Positions 28,303 to 37,865 of a DNA stretch of 64,000 bases are shown here, in pieces. The stretch's first letter is position 1. Every line of letters starts with the position of its first letter. The stretch is from NCBI GenBank assembly GCA_000332255.1, contig KB235926.1, positions 3,417,822-3,481,821 of the forward strand, written 5' to 3'. The position numbers and the translations under genes are program-made. The notes beneath the pieces were generated by a model. The model was not told the DNA's origin and did no database searches. It was given only the letters and a program-made list of their open reading frames with translations. Source of the DNA: a cyanobacterium PCC 7702. GTDB lineage: Bacteria > Cyanobacteriota > Cyanobacteriia > Cyanobacteriales > Nostocaceae.

Positions 28303-28458
28303 GGCTGGGAAGGTAATAGTGTACGCGACGGCTTATTATTACATACTCTAGGCCATCTCAAAATCGAGATCATTACCCACTCATACTTATCCTTTTTTAT
28401 ACTCATATCCCCGCCTTTGCTCGGGAGCGCAAGTTTTTCAACGCTAATGACGTTTGTG

Positions 28459-30087
28459 TCAACCACAGAGCTTTTTGTCAAATTCCACTTTTCCGTACTC
28501 GAGTTTGATGATACGGTCTGCCTGATGAAAATAGCGATCGTCGTGGCTAATTGCTAATACCGTCTTGCCCCGAGATCTCAATTCCGGTAAGAGTTTAGTA
28601 TAAAAAATTTCTTTGAACACCGGATCTTGATCGGCAGCCCATTCGTCGAATAAATAAATTGGTCGGTCTTCTATATACGCTGTCAGCAGAGCCAATCGTT
28701 TCCGTTGCCCTTGGGAAAGAGCCGTAGTAGAAAATTTACCATTTTCCACTGTCACCTTGCCATCTAATTGCAACAGCTTCAAATACTCTCGAATTTGAGC
28801 ATCTACTTGAGCAGAATTATCGAATCCCAAAAGTTCATCAAACAAGTAAAAGTCAGAAAAAACCACAGAAAAATGCTGGCGATACCATTCGCGGTTGTAT
28901 TCGTTAATTACTTGTCCGTCAAATATAATTTCACCGCGATCGGGAATATAAAGTCCTGTAATCAATTTGGCTAAAGTAGATTTACCGCTGCCGTTTCCGC
29001 CCACAATAAACACCAACTCTTGTGGATCAAATGTCAAGTCCACAGGACCTAAAATAAAGCTACTATCTTCTCGCTCGCCTTGGTAGGTATGGGTTACCCC
29101 CTGAAGTTGCAACTTTTGCCAAGAAGTTTTAATTGCAGGTGGAACTGTTGATAATTCTGCTCGATTGCTTAAAGCTAAACCCAAAGATTCAATTTTTTGC
29201 AGTGCAATGTTGGCTTTGCTAAGCACGGGCAGTTTGCTGATAATATTATCCATGGGCAACATCAAGTAAGTCAAAGTCAAAATGTAGCCAGAGACAGTTT
29301 GAGAATTAATCCTCAGCAAATGCGGCAATACAAAGATAACAAAGCCCAGTACAAAAAAGAAGATCAGCTGACCCCAGCTAAAAGTTGTGGCAAAAAGAGT
29401 TAAACCACCAACATTATGATGACGATAATTCCTTGCCGTGGATTGCAGTTTTTGTTCCAAAAAAACTTGTCGTCGGTAATAGTGTAATTTCAGTTCCTTC
29501 ACACCTTCGGTAATAGTTCGGAAATGCCGAAACAGCTCGTCCTGCTCTTCGCGAGCAAGAGCAAGCAATTTATTTCCTCGGTTTAACAACCACTGACAAC
29601 TAGCAATGGCTAGCACTGCAGGACCAACAATTAGTAGCAGAATTACCCAAGAAAGCCAACTGATGTATGCTATACAACCCAAGACGATCGCCAAATTAAT
29701 AAACAAAAAAGGCATTTGGTGAACGCCTTCAGCAACAGCTTCCACATCTTCTGTCAAGGTCGCCAACAATCGCGAATTTCCCAACTGTTCTAGATGTCTC
29801 AGTTCCGAAGAAAGAATTTGACGACTCAAGCGCATGCGTAGTTTGAAGACCGCATTTTGAGATAAGCGAATCAGCATTAGCTGAGAAATCATGCTAGTAA
29901 CGAGTACAACTATTGCTAGTCCTGCAAAACCCCAAATGATAGTTTCCAAGGATGAAGTGGTATTTCGACTAGCAGCAGAGCCAATCAAAGCAATCAAGCC
30001 AGCACTACTACCTCCACTGAGGAATCCGGTGACTATGGCGATCGCTATTGCTTTCCAAGAATCCTTAAAAAGACGAAAAACAAACAC
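28459..30087 (-). CDS. ABC transporter with fused membrane and ATPase domains, cyclic-peptide-export type
   Basis: 542 residues. Residues 1-300 hold six membrane helices; residues ~325-542 the ATPase, with Walker A GGNGSGKST, signature ALSQGQRKR and Walker B IYLFDEWAADQDP. The FDEW...DPVFK form and half-transporter size fit the SyrD/PvdE family that exports cyclic lipopeptides and siderophore precursors. No peptide synthetase or ribosomal precursor gene lies nearby, so the cargo is unknown. It should work as a homodimer in the inner membrane. Confidence 0.85.
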   Translation of the reverse strand: MFVFRLFKDSWKAIAIAIVTGFLSGGSSAGLIALIGSAASRNTTSSLETIIWGFAGLAIVVLVTSMISQLMLIRLSQNAVFKLRMRLSRQILSSELRHLEQLGNSRLLATLTEDVEAVAEGVHQMPFLFINLAIVLGCIAYISWLSWVILLLIVGPAVLAIASCQWLLNRGNKLLALAREEQDELFRHFRTITEGVKELKLHYYRRQVFLEQKLQSTARNYRHHNVGGLTLFATTFSWGQLIFFFVLGFVIFVLPHLLRINSQTVSGYILTLTYLMLPMDNIISKLPVLSKANIALQKIESLGLALSNRAELSTVPPAIKTSWQKLQLQGVTHTYQGEREDSSFILGPVDLTFDPQELVFIVGGNGSGKSTLAKLITGLYIPDRGEIIFDGQVINEYNREWYRQHFSVVFSDFYLFDELLGFDNSAQVDAQIREYLKLLQLDGKVTVENGKFSTTALSQGQRKRLALLTAYIEDRPIYLFDEWAADQDPVFKEIFYTKLLPELRSRGKTVLAISHDDRYFHQADRIIKLEYGKVEFDKKLCG

Positions 30088-30550
30088 GTTTATGCTACTT
30101 TACAGATAATTTCACCAGTGCTGTCATAATTTTGATATATTTGAACAATTTACAATAACAAGCCTGCCCATTTCTACCACCAACAGTCTTAACTAGCGAA
30201 AACAAAGCCACTCCCAAACCAGAATACTACTAATTTCTCAAGAGGCAGCATTTCTCATTTTATATTTGACGCCTGGCTTTTTCCTTGGCATTTCCAACCG
30301 TTAATCCTCCTTACCCAACTCCACCCTAAAACCTCCATAATTTCAACTTGCTTGGGTTTCCCTGTGACAACAATCACCCTACTTAACTAAAAAAGTCGAC
30401 AAACCAGTTAAATATTCTTTGCTAAAATCGCCGCAGCAAATACCCTTTTTTTAGCCATGAGCAATGCTATTTCTCTAGACTTGCACCTTTTATGCAAGAA
30501 TACATCTACAATCAACACTGGAGTGAATTACGGCCAATATAAATCGCAGC
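30088..30550. other. Intergenic, no gene seen
   Basis: 463 bp shared by the divergent ABC exporter and the plus-strand gene at 30551. It is AT-rich, with no open frame of usable length, RNA gene or strong repeat noticed. Confidence 0.5.
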
Positions 30551-30988
30551 TTGTCAAGTTATTTTAACATAGATATCGGTTACCTTGAACGAGTTATTCA
30601 GTTAGAATCACCACCTTCTCTAACTAGTTTTTTACAGGGTTTAGAACGTACCGGAAGACAAGGTGAACCAGCAGATATGCGCTTTATTTGCATTGAAAAT
30701 AATCCTTCACCAGAAGCAACACTACCAGAACAAATTCTTTGGCAGCTTTTACAATGTATCGCGATTATTCAACTTTATTTAGAACAGCGATGGATAGAGC
30801 TAATTAAATCCATTCAATATCCATTTAGTTTATCATACCACCAAATGATGAGTATCTTCGCAGTTTCTAGAGCCATTTCACCTGCTAACCTTGCTCAACA
30901 AGTTTTAAGCTTACCATCTTCTAGTAATATTTCTCAGGAAGACTTCAAATTATTGCTGCGTCATTTAATCTTAATCATATCCAATTAA
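30551..30988 (+). CDS. Hypothetical protein, start uncertain
   Basis: At least 145 residues. The nearest in-frame start is TTG at 30551; the frame is open back to 30527 with no ATG or GTG, so the real start may be a rare codon or the TTG. The product is soluble with leucine-rich helices (IDIGYLERVIQLESPPSLTS then QLLQCIAIIQLYLEQRW) and ends with a hydrophobic segment (LLLRHLILIISN). Codon use is coding-like, but no family is recognised. Confidence 0.5.
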   Translation: MSSYFNIDIGYLERVIQLESPPSLTSFLQGLERTGRQGEPADMRFICIENNPSPEATLPEQILWQLLQCIAIIQLYLEQRWIELIKSIQYPFSLSYHQMMSIFAVSRAISPANLAQQVLSLPSSSNISQEDFKLLLRHLILIISN

Positions 30989-31516
30989 CTGAGTAAGGCA
31001 AATTACTTTTGGGTTTAAAAGGAGAAAAAAGTAGGTAAATTTCAATTTTATGCTATCTTTCCTCTTCAGTAAGAAGAAATCTCAAGCAAAGAAAAACAGA
31101 TATCGGTAGTATCGTTTTACCTCTCCCTGTGGGAAATAAGTTTCCAAATAAAGATTATCATGGTTAAGGAAGCTGCAGTAAAATTAAGCAGTTTTTGGTG
31201 CGGAGGTACTGGCATTATTCATACATGCATTTTGTAAATTTTAATATGTAGTTAGCTGGTGGTATTTCCTCCTTAGGTTTTTCAGCTAGCTATTTAAGTT
31301 TGTATAATGCGAGGACGAGCAGTAATAGATGTTAAATAATGCAAATATTTGCTGCCATGTCAAAGGAATTTTCTCCGGATAGATCCAATTTAAATAGAAA
31401 GAGATTGTTGTATTTAAAGATTGAGAAACACTGCACGTTCAAGATTAAGGGTAGGTTATATGGGGTTGTGTTTGTGGGTTTGGATAACAACACCATGTTA
31501 AGCTGAAAGCGCTGGT
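30989..31516. other. Intergenic, no gene seen
   Basis: 528 bp with stop codons in all frames, AT-rich, no hairpin with T-run and no RNA gene recognised. Confidence 0.45.
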
Positions 31517-32368
31517 ATGAGGAGTTATGTCAGCATCATGCACAGGTTGTTATCTGGTAATTTAAGCATAGAGAGATTGACGGTTAAAATAGAGGGGTTA
31601 CCAGCATCGCTAAAAGGTACGAAGCTGGTACAGATGTCAGATTTACATTATGATGGGGTGCGCTTGTCAGAAGAAACGCTAGAACAAGCGATCGCGCTCA
31701 GCAATGAAGCTGAACCAGATTTAGTTTTGCTGACAGGCGATTATATCACAGACGATCCAGCTCCCATTCACCAATTAGTGCTGCGACTCAAACACCTGCA
31801 AACTCGTGCTGGTATTTACGCCGTACTCGGCAATCACGACATATATTACCACCACTCCCAAGCAGAAGTTACAAATGCATTGTCCAGCATCGATATTAAA
31901 GTTCTGTGGAACCAAATAGCCTATCCCCTCGGAGAAGAGCTACCCCTGGTAGGATTAGCTGATTATTGGTCGCGGGAATTTAAACCTTCACTAGTAATGA
32001 ATCAGTTAGACCCAGATAAACCTCGCATCGTTCTGTCTCATAATCCAGATACTGCTGAATTTTTACAACGGTGGCGGGTAGATTTACAATTGTCCGGTCA
32101 TACTCACGGTGGTCAAATTGTCTTACCGGGACTGGGTCCTGTAGTTGTTTACTACAAAAAGTTTATTCGCCAAATTCCCAGAAAAGTACGAATTTGGATG
32201 CCATTTTTGCGAGCAGACTGTGCTAAGGTAGTGCGGCATTGGGAATGGGCATATGGATTGCATCGGGTGGGCAAAAATCAATTATACGTTAATCGTGGTT
32301 TGGGAACTTATGCACCAGGACGCCTGTTTTGTCCACCAGAAGTGACAATTATTACCTTACAAAGCTAG
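31517..32368 (+). CDS. Metallophosphoesterase
   Basis: 283 residues. The calcineurin-type metal motifs appear in order: SDLHYDG (D-x-H), LTGDYI (GD), LGNHDIYY (GNHD), and SGHTHGGQ (GHxH) near residue 195. The family cleaves phosphoesters using two metal ions; the closest known branch includes UDP-diacylglucosamine pyrophosphatase relatives and cell-envelope phosphoesterases. The start could be ATG 31517 or the second Met at 31538; the AGGAG at 31519 suits neither ideally. No signal peptide. Single-gene unit. Confidence 0.85.
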   Translation: MRSYVSIMHRLLSGNLSIERLTVKIEGLPASLKGTKLVQMSDLHYDGVRLSEETLEQAIALSNEAEPDLVLLTGDYITDDPAPIHQLVLRLKHLQTRAGIYAVLGNHDIYYHHSQAEVTNALSSIDIKVLWNQIAYPLGEELPLVGLADYWSREFKPSLVMNQLDPDKPRIVLSHNPDTAEFLQRWRVDLQLSGHTHGGQIVLPGLGPVVVYYKKFIRQIPRKVRIWMPFLRADCAKVVRHWEWAYGLHRVGKNQLYVNRGLGTYAPGRLFCPPEVTIITLQS

Positions 32369-33039
32369 ATCAATCAACTAAACTGCCGCTAACTACGACC
32401 GACAAACGTCACTAGCTAGCGGCGACTTGTTAACTATCCAACAGGTTTCTCAGAATCTAAAGTTAGATACAGTTAACTTAACTAGGGTTTGACAAAATTC
32501 GCAACCTTTATTTTCGATCCTCAGAAGAAAGCATTCTTAATTCCAGCTAGGCAGGCATTCTTGGCTGTGCGTTCTATCACCTCCGACTCAATTCAACAAA
32601 TTCTTCAAGGCGAAAACACATTCAAAACATCCTCTCGAATGCCATTTTCTGGGATTGGCTGCGACTAGATTTAGAGCAGGAGGCACTGGCTCTGAATCTA
32701 AATTGGTTGAAATGTTACTTTCCTGTGTGCCTAGTTTTAAATTTAGCATTACTTTTTACAACTAAAATCGCAATGTTATTAAGTTTGATTGATAGCAACT
32801 TTTTGCAACTGTATAATAATTTTTTTTATAAATACGATAGTATTTGCTTCGCTAAAATTGCCGGCTTGCAACAATTAGCGTGTCTGCGATGCAAATGTCG
32901 GAGATTTTCTTTGGGATTATCTTTGACTGCCAAACCGTTAAAGAATGTTGCTCTAGGCGCCCTGAGCACGGTGAGTAAGTATTTGCTTGATGCGTTTTAC
33001 TTCTTTGACTTCGCGTTTCTCTGGTTACAAAATTTCAGT
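32369..33039. other. Intergenic, no protein gene supported
   Basis: 671 bp. A loose inverted repeat (CCGCTA / TAGCGG) lies shortly after the metallophosphoesterase stop but has a long loop and no T-run. A plus-strand open frame at 32707-33081 has an unlikely Phe/Cys-rich composition and was not accepted. Confidence 0.45.
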
Positions 33040-33291
33040 TTAGGTAGTAACGGAACCCACAGAAAAACCTACTCTAGTTGATGCAATTTTTTTCAATTGC
33101 TTTTTGACAGAATTAGGAAGGCGATTGAAAGCAGCACCTTGCCATCCTCTATTTCTTTGGTATTCTAGATGTCCGCAGTATTTATTTCCGTGATGAATGT
33201 GCCATCCCCAATTGGCCGGAATTACTTCGTAATCGCTGAGAATTTGAGTTAAATAAAGCGTCATTTTTTTCAGATCATGTTGAGATCGCAT
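33040..33291 (-). CDS. Small hypothetical protein (83 residues)
   Basis: ATG at 33291; the product is soluble with aromatic residues (PANWGWHIHHGNKYCGHLEY) and a basic stretch (SVKKQLKKIASTRVGF). The high content of W, H and K and the good match to the surrounding codon use favour a real gene. No family recognised, so the call rests on composition only. No strong RBS was found. Confidence 0.45.
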   Translation of the reverse strand: MRSQHDLKKMTLYLTQILSDYEVIPANWGWHIHHGNKYCGHLEYQRNRGWQGAAFNRLPNSVKKQLKKIASTRVGFSVGSVTT

Positions 33292-33516
33292 AGTGGTTTC
33301 AAGCTCCTAATTCGATGAATCAGAACACAAGAATTTAAGTTAGTATAGGATATTTTCTAAAAAATAAAGTTTGGTTTTAACCCTTCTGAAGAATTATTTC
33401 AAGAATTTCTCAAGAGAGATTTACGAGCTGCTTTGGCAATCTATCTAAATGAGGAGAAAATTTTCCCAGTCAGTCTTTCGAAAGTAAGAAGATATAATTT
33501 TTGTGATTGTGCAAAT

Positions 33517-33550
33517 AAAAAAGCCAGAAGCCATTACATTTTGACTTCTG
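33517..33550 (-). terminator. Terminator of the MFS gene
   Basis: On the minus strand CAGAAGTC (33543-33550) pairs with GGCTTCTG (33525-33532) over 8 bp including one G-T pair, followed by T6. It starts 24 bases after the MFS stop codon. Confidence 0.7.
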
Positions 33551-33573
33551 ACTTCTAAGTTTTGGGATTTGCT

Positions 33574-35085
33574 TTAACCTCTTGGTTGTACAATTCTGGC
33601 GACAGAAACTGGTGCTAGCCTCAGTTTCAAAACAGGGATATTTTGTACCAGTTGAATAATAGGCTGACTGCGGGGCTCTCGCACAAACACCAAAGGTAAT
33701 AAAGCGACCAATCGCAAAACAGTTGAAAGAGCAAACAATCCAGGTAAACCGCTGATAACATCCAATCCAGCGAAGAAACCACCCACTGTTGCGCCTACAC
33801 CACCACTAATGCCACTAACAGCTGCGGTGATCGCAAAATATTGAGAAGGACGATTTTTTGGCGCTACTTCCATTTGAATATTATTGTTACACAAATCGAT
33901 CGCTGCCCCTAAACCACCACATACTAAATGTATCAGTGGCAGCCACACCCACAAAGAAATAAAATCAGACCCAGCACCCAACCACAATAAAGGTGTAACT
34001 GCGATCAAAACGCCAGTTAACAACAACAGCGGACGATTTCCAATTCTGTCAGCTATCCTACCCCAAAATACAAGCATGACCAAGTTCGCTGCAGACAACA
34101 AACCGGTGTACACCGTCACGGTACTGAGGTCTAAACCCAGATTTTTCAACATGTAAAGATTGAAAAAAGGTGAACTCAAATTCACCGCAAAAGTCCATAA
34201 CCCAATGTAAAGCAGAAACTTCAAGAAATTACTATCTTTGAAAATTCCCCTTCCTTCGTATTCGCTGTGGGTAGTTTGCTTTTGCGAAACTAAAGATTTC
34301 GTCGCGCAGTTTGCTTGAGGATTAACATCTGTCATCCAAAACTGACACCCCAAACTCACTAACCCGATCGCTACCCCCACTAACAAAAGCACGCCGTAAC
34401 CTTGAATGCTACCACCAGGCCAAGCCATAACCGCAAATCCAAGCAGCGGCGTACACAACAAATTTGTCAAACTAGCTGCACTGTTGCGAAAGCCAAAGTA
34501 CCGCCCTCGCAAGCGTTGGGGAACCAAAGCGGCCATCCAGCTAAACCAAGCACAAGACCCTAAAGCTCCTAACAAATTAGTGATAAAGATAATTCCTAAC
34601 GTCCAGCCTACCAGTTGGTGGGAATCGGTATCACAGCAGCTAAACCACGCTATACCTGCCACTAAAATTAGCCACAGCAATCTGGAAGGACCGAACACAG
34701 CTAGAATATACCAGTGGCGACTGGTAGTGCGGTCTGCAAAATGAGCTCCCAGTGGTTGTAGAAAATTCATCAGTAACGGAATTGAAGATAGCAAACCAAT
34801 TTCTACTGGTGTGGCGCCTAACTGCAGTAAAAAATTAGTCAACAATACACCGCTGGTAATGCTAGAAAAAATATTGGCAAACACTCCATCCATAGTAGAC
34901 GCCCTGAGACTGGTGCGAATACTTTGTTTCGATATTTGCGACAGCGAGTTGGTTTGACGTACTGATGCTGAAGTTGGAAAAGTTTTGGCGAGCGGGGCCC
35001 CCACAAATTCGCTCTCCGAATCGCGAATTTGTGGGTAACCCCTGGCGAGGGTTTCCGGTATTTCTAAAACAGGAGCAGTATTCAC
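33574..35085 (-). CDS. Major facilitator superfamily transporter
   Basis: 503 residues with about 12 hydrophobic helices from residue ~60 to 470, the MFS layout. Helix 2-3 loop reads GAHFADRTTSR, a weak version of the GxxxDRxGRR signature, and the mid-protein repeat is WGRIADRIGNRP. The cytosolic N-terminus (1-60) is longer than usual and its coding region contains a perfect 13-bp inverted repeat (35000-35035), so part of it may be repeat-derived. The substrate is unknown. A terminator follows at 33517-33550. Confidence 0.85.
   Translation of the reverse strand: MNTAPVLEIPETLARGYPQIRDSESEFVGAPLAKTFPTSASVRQTNSLSQISKQSIRTSLRASTMDGVFANIFSSITSGVLLTNFLLQLGATPVEIGLLSSIPLLMNFLQPLGAHFADRTTSRHWYILAVFGPSRLLWLILVAGIAWFSCCDTDSHQLVGWTLGIIFITNLLGALGSCAWFSWMAALVPQRLRGRYFGFRNSAASLTNLLCTPLLGFAVMAWPGGSIQGYGVLLLVGVAIGLVSLGCQFWMTDVNPQANCATKSLVSQKQTTHSEYEGRGIFKDSNFLKFLLYIGLWTFAVNLSSPFFNLYMLKNLGLDLSTVTVYTGLLSAANLVMLVFWGRIADRIGNRPLLLLTGVLIAVTPLLWLGAGSDFISLWVWLPLIHLVCGGLGAAIDLCNNNIQMEVAPKNRPSQYFAITAAVSGISGGVGATVGGFFAGLDVISGLPGLFALSTVLRLVALLPLVFVREPRSQPIIQLVQNIPVLKLRLAPVSVARIVQPRG
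35000..35035. repeat. Perfect 13-bp inverted repeat inside the MFS gene
   Basis: CCCACAAATTCGC (35000-35012) and GCGAATTTGTGGG (35023-35035) flank a 10-nt loop. It lies in the extended N-terminal coding region of the MFS gene, and looks like a small palindromic repeat rather than a protein-coding constraint. Confidence 0.8.
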
Positions 35086-36566
35086 TGTTGCAAAATCAAT
35101 GGGTTAAATTGGACAAAGAAGTTGTGGGTAAGTAAAATAAAACGCTTAAAGACAGTCAGCTTCCACGACGCTCCTTGTTCGCCCACAGGTGGCGAACCCG
35201 CGCCTGTTGAAAGTGCATGCATTTTTGGTATTGCATGCCACAAAAATCTTTTTTAAGTGGTATATGATTGGCTTGATGATTAAAAATTAACAATTTTAGC
35301 AATCAAGCTGACCTTATTTTGAAATTTCTGCTGAGAAAACACTAGTGTCAGTGGTCATAGTTTGAGACTAGTCCGATAGTTAGAAATTTGGAAAAATGCT
35401 AAAAAAGTGAAAAAACAACTCGTTATTATAGAGCTTTTATTAGATGTAGAAACAGGTCAACTGCCGTTAAAAGTAAAGACTTGGTAAAATCTGGTCGCTC
35501 TAGCAATTTGTTTGATTTTTAACTTGATTGAAAAGTAGCTGCAACCAGGCTATCAAAGATAAAGATAATTCCAGCTAGTCAATAAGGGTATAAAATTATG
35601 TTCCCGATGCACAAGGCAGTTGCTTGCATAATGATTAGACCTGATTTTGACAGGAATTAAGCTGCTGTTAGTCTCAAACAAAATAGTTTTGACCGTCCTG
35701 ATGGCAACATCTTTGACTTAATACTGCATGACAGCGAATGCATTTTTCCGTTGGGGTTAGGGTGAGAAGTCCTGCGAGGTAGTAGTTTTTCATCGTTACC
35801 CTTGGATTCTCTCCAAAGTCAAATTATATCTTTAGCATTTTCATGCCACCACAAAAATACTTGCAAATTTGCTTTTGTGAAATCAGCAAATTCATTGGTG
35901 ACTGAAATTGCTTAATTTTAATTTTATATTGTAACTGTCAATCTTTATCAGTTTGGCAGTCATGAATAAAAATTTTTTTAATGGAAGTCGAATCGGAAAT
36001 CTTTCTCTAGAAGGTAGCACAAATGCCGTCTATTTTTCAAACTTATGGTGCAGATCTAGCCAAGAGTTAAAACGATCGCATGCGTTTGTGTTTTGAGCAT
36101 CAAGGTTTTTTAAAGGTATTACTCAAAAACACAGTTGACCGGTTGTTTGACAGTCTTAATAACTAGGTAACGGTTCATAAACAAATCTCGTGGAAACATG
36201 CAGTCTTAGATAATTTTAAATAATGATATTGCTGGTTGGTGCTACCCTAAGTTGACTCGGTAATGGTAGCGATCGCTCCAGAAATAAATGTTCTGTAGTT
36301 AAGGGGAGGTCTTTGTGTTATATCCTTAACATTCTCAAAAATGGCAGTATTTTCTCATCCTGACTTTGCTCAGCTAGGTGATTTTATTTCCCGTTCCATC
36401 CACATCCATTGTTTATTGCTTTGCAGGATAGCGATCGTTTTTGGCGGACCCGATTGACATAGAGTAACGCTACAAGATACATCATGATTCAAATCAACGG
36501 AATAAATTTTCTAGAATGCAAACTTTTTTTTAAATTTTGGTTCGATCGGTACAAGGAGGGATGGAC
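35086..36566. other. 1.48-kb intergenic region upstream of the carbon operon
   Basis: No accepted gene in 1481 bp. It contains a 7-bp palindrome at 35177-35197, a GCATGC inverted pair near 35215-35238, and a 27-codon plus-strand frame at 35407-35487 (KKQLVIIELLLDVETGQL...) that looks like the remnant of a larger gene. Strong RBS AAGGAGGG lies at its right edge for the permease gene. The long empty region before an inducible transport operon could contain regulatory sites, but I recognise none. Confidence 0.5.
35177..35197. repeat. Short perfect palindrome
   Basis: GTTCGCC (35177-35183) and GGCGAAC (35191-35197) with a 7-nt loop, in the gap between the divergently arranged MFS and carbon operon. 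Confidence 0.6.
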
Positions 36567-37541
36567 ATGGACGCTAGCTTGATCGTGTCCAATATCCTGA
36601 ATCCGCCGGTTTTGTTTTTCTTTTTGGGAATGACAGCTGTTTTTGTCAAGTCCGATTTAGAAATTCCTCCTCCCGTACCCAAGCTTCTTTCTCTTTACCT
36701 GCTGTTTGCGATCGGTTTTAAGGGAGGAGTAGAGTTAGTCAAAAGCGGAATTACCCAGGAAGTTATTTTGACCCTCCTAGCATCCGTGTTGATGGCATGT
36801 ACTGTACCAATTTACACCTTTTTTATTTTGAGGTTGAAATTGGATACCTACGATGCAGCGGCGATCGCTGCCACCTACGGCTCTATCAGCGCGGTTACCT
36901 TCATTACAGCCAGTGCCTTTCTGAGCGAAATAGGTATAAAATATGACGGCTACATGGTAGCAGCTTTAGCTTTGATGGAATCGCCAGCAATTATCGTTGG
37001 TCTCATCCTGCTAAATATATTTGCAGTTGACAAAAGTAAGGAAAAAGACTTCTCCTGGTCGGAAGTATTGCAAGAAGCGTTTTTAAACAGTTCTGTGTTT
37101 CTATTGGTGGGGAGCCTGTTGATTGGAGTCTTAACAGGAGAACATGGATGGAAAGTCTTGGAACCCTTTACCCAGGGAATGTTTTACGGCGTGCTCACCT
37201 TCTTTTTACTGGATATGGGATTGGTTGCGGCCAGAAGAATTAAAGACTTGCAAAAAACCGGAATTTTTTTGATTGCATTTGCCATACTAATTCCAATACT
37301 GAATGCAGGTATGGGATTGCTGATTGCCAAATTCATTGGTATGCCTAAAGGAAATGCACTTTTGTTTGCCGTACTTTGTGCGAGCGCTTCTTACATCGCC
37401 GTCCCCGCGGCTATGCGATTAACCGTTCCGGAAGCAAATCCCAGCCTGTACGTTTCCACTGCATTAGCAGTGACATTTCCGTTCAATATCGTTGTGGGAA
37501 TTCCGCTTTATCTGTACGGAATCGAGCTGTTGTGGAGGTAA
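36567..37541 (+). CDS. sbtA: SbtA-family Na+-dependent bicarbonate permease
   Basis: 324 residues from ATG 36567, chosen because AAGGAGGG ends 6 bases upstream; an ATG at 36561 would be too close. About ten hydrophobic helices in two halves, with the family segments ATYGSISAVTFITASAF and ALMESPAIIVGL (the SbtA/DUF897 substrate-site region). SbtA takes up bicarbonate with Na+ at high affinity. This protein lacks the long cytosolic loop of Synechocystis SbtA, so it is a paralogous subtype, and bicarbonate as substrate is inferred from family and from the SbtB and carbonic anhydrase genes that follow. Confidence 0.85.
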   Translation: MDASLIVSNILNPPVLFFFLGMTAVFVKSDLEIPPPVPKLLSLYLLFAIGFKGGVELVKSGITQEVILTLLASVLMACTVPIYTFFILRLKLDTYDAAAIAATYGSISAVTFITASAFLSEIGIKYDGYMVAALALMESPAIIVGLILLNIFAVDKSKEKDFSWSEVLQEAFLNSSVFLLVGSLLIGVLTGEHGWKVLEPFTQGMFYGVLTFFLLDMGLVAARRIKDLQKTGIFLIAFAILIPILNAGMGLLIAKFIGMPKGNALLFAVLCASASYIAVPAAMRLTVPEANPSLYVSTALAVTFPFNIVVGIPLYLYGIELLWR

Positions 37542-37545
37542 TAAT

Positions 37546-37858
37546 ATGCACTTGGTGAAAAAAAATAGAAATCATAGCAAATTCCTTTGAACTTGGCAAG
37601 ATTTTGGATGGCTTGGAGCGAGCTGGCGTTCCCGGTCATGCGGTAATTCGCAACGTTGCAGGCAAAGGATTGCGAGGAACAGCAGAAGATTTGGACATGA
37701 CAATGCTGGATAATGTTTACGTTATTGCATTTTGCACGCCAGAGCAAATCAAGCCTGTTGTGGAAAACATCAGACCCCTGCTCAACAAGTTTGGGGGGAC
37801 TTGTTACATCTCAGACGTAATGGAAATTCGCTCCGTCAAATGTGTCGCCTCGCTGTAA
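37546..37858 (+). pseudogene. sbtB: SbtB-like PII-family regulator, out of frame after codon 5
   Basis: ATG 37546 lies 4 bases after the permease stop. The start reads MHLVKK, then a run of eight A's (37558-37565) pushes the frame into a stop; with seven A's it would continue as KKIEIIANSFELGKILD to the stop at 37858, ~104 residues. The downstream part has the PII fold (HAVIRNVAGKGLRGTAED, DNVYVIAFCTPEQIKP). It lacks the CGPxGC C-terminal loop of canonical SbtB. SbtB senses cAMP/adenine nucleotides and inhibits SbtA. One extra A is either an error, a mutation, or a slippage site that makes a fraction of in-frame product. Confidence 0.8.
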
Positions 37859-37865
37859 GAAAGAT

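Noticed and set aside
32707..33081. 124-codon plus-strand open frame
   Set aside because: Phe/Cys/Leu-rich product with no motif and no RBS, in an AT-rich gap; it also overlaps the minus-strand gene at 33040-33291.
35407..35487. 26-residue frame with GTG start (KKQLVIIELLLDVETG)
   Set aside because: Reads like a fragment of a larger protein but is too short to name; mentioned as a possible remnant only.
36341..36457. 38-codon plus-strand frame upstream of the permease
   Set aside because: No RBS, no similarity, composition like non-coding DNA.
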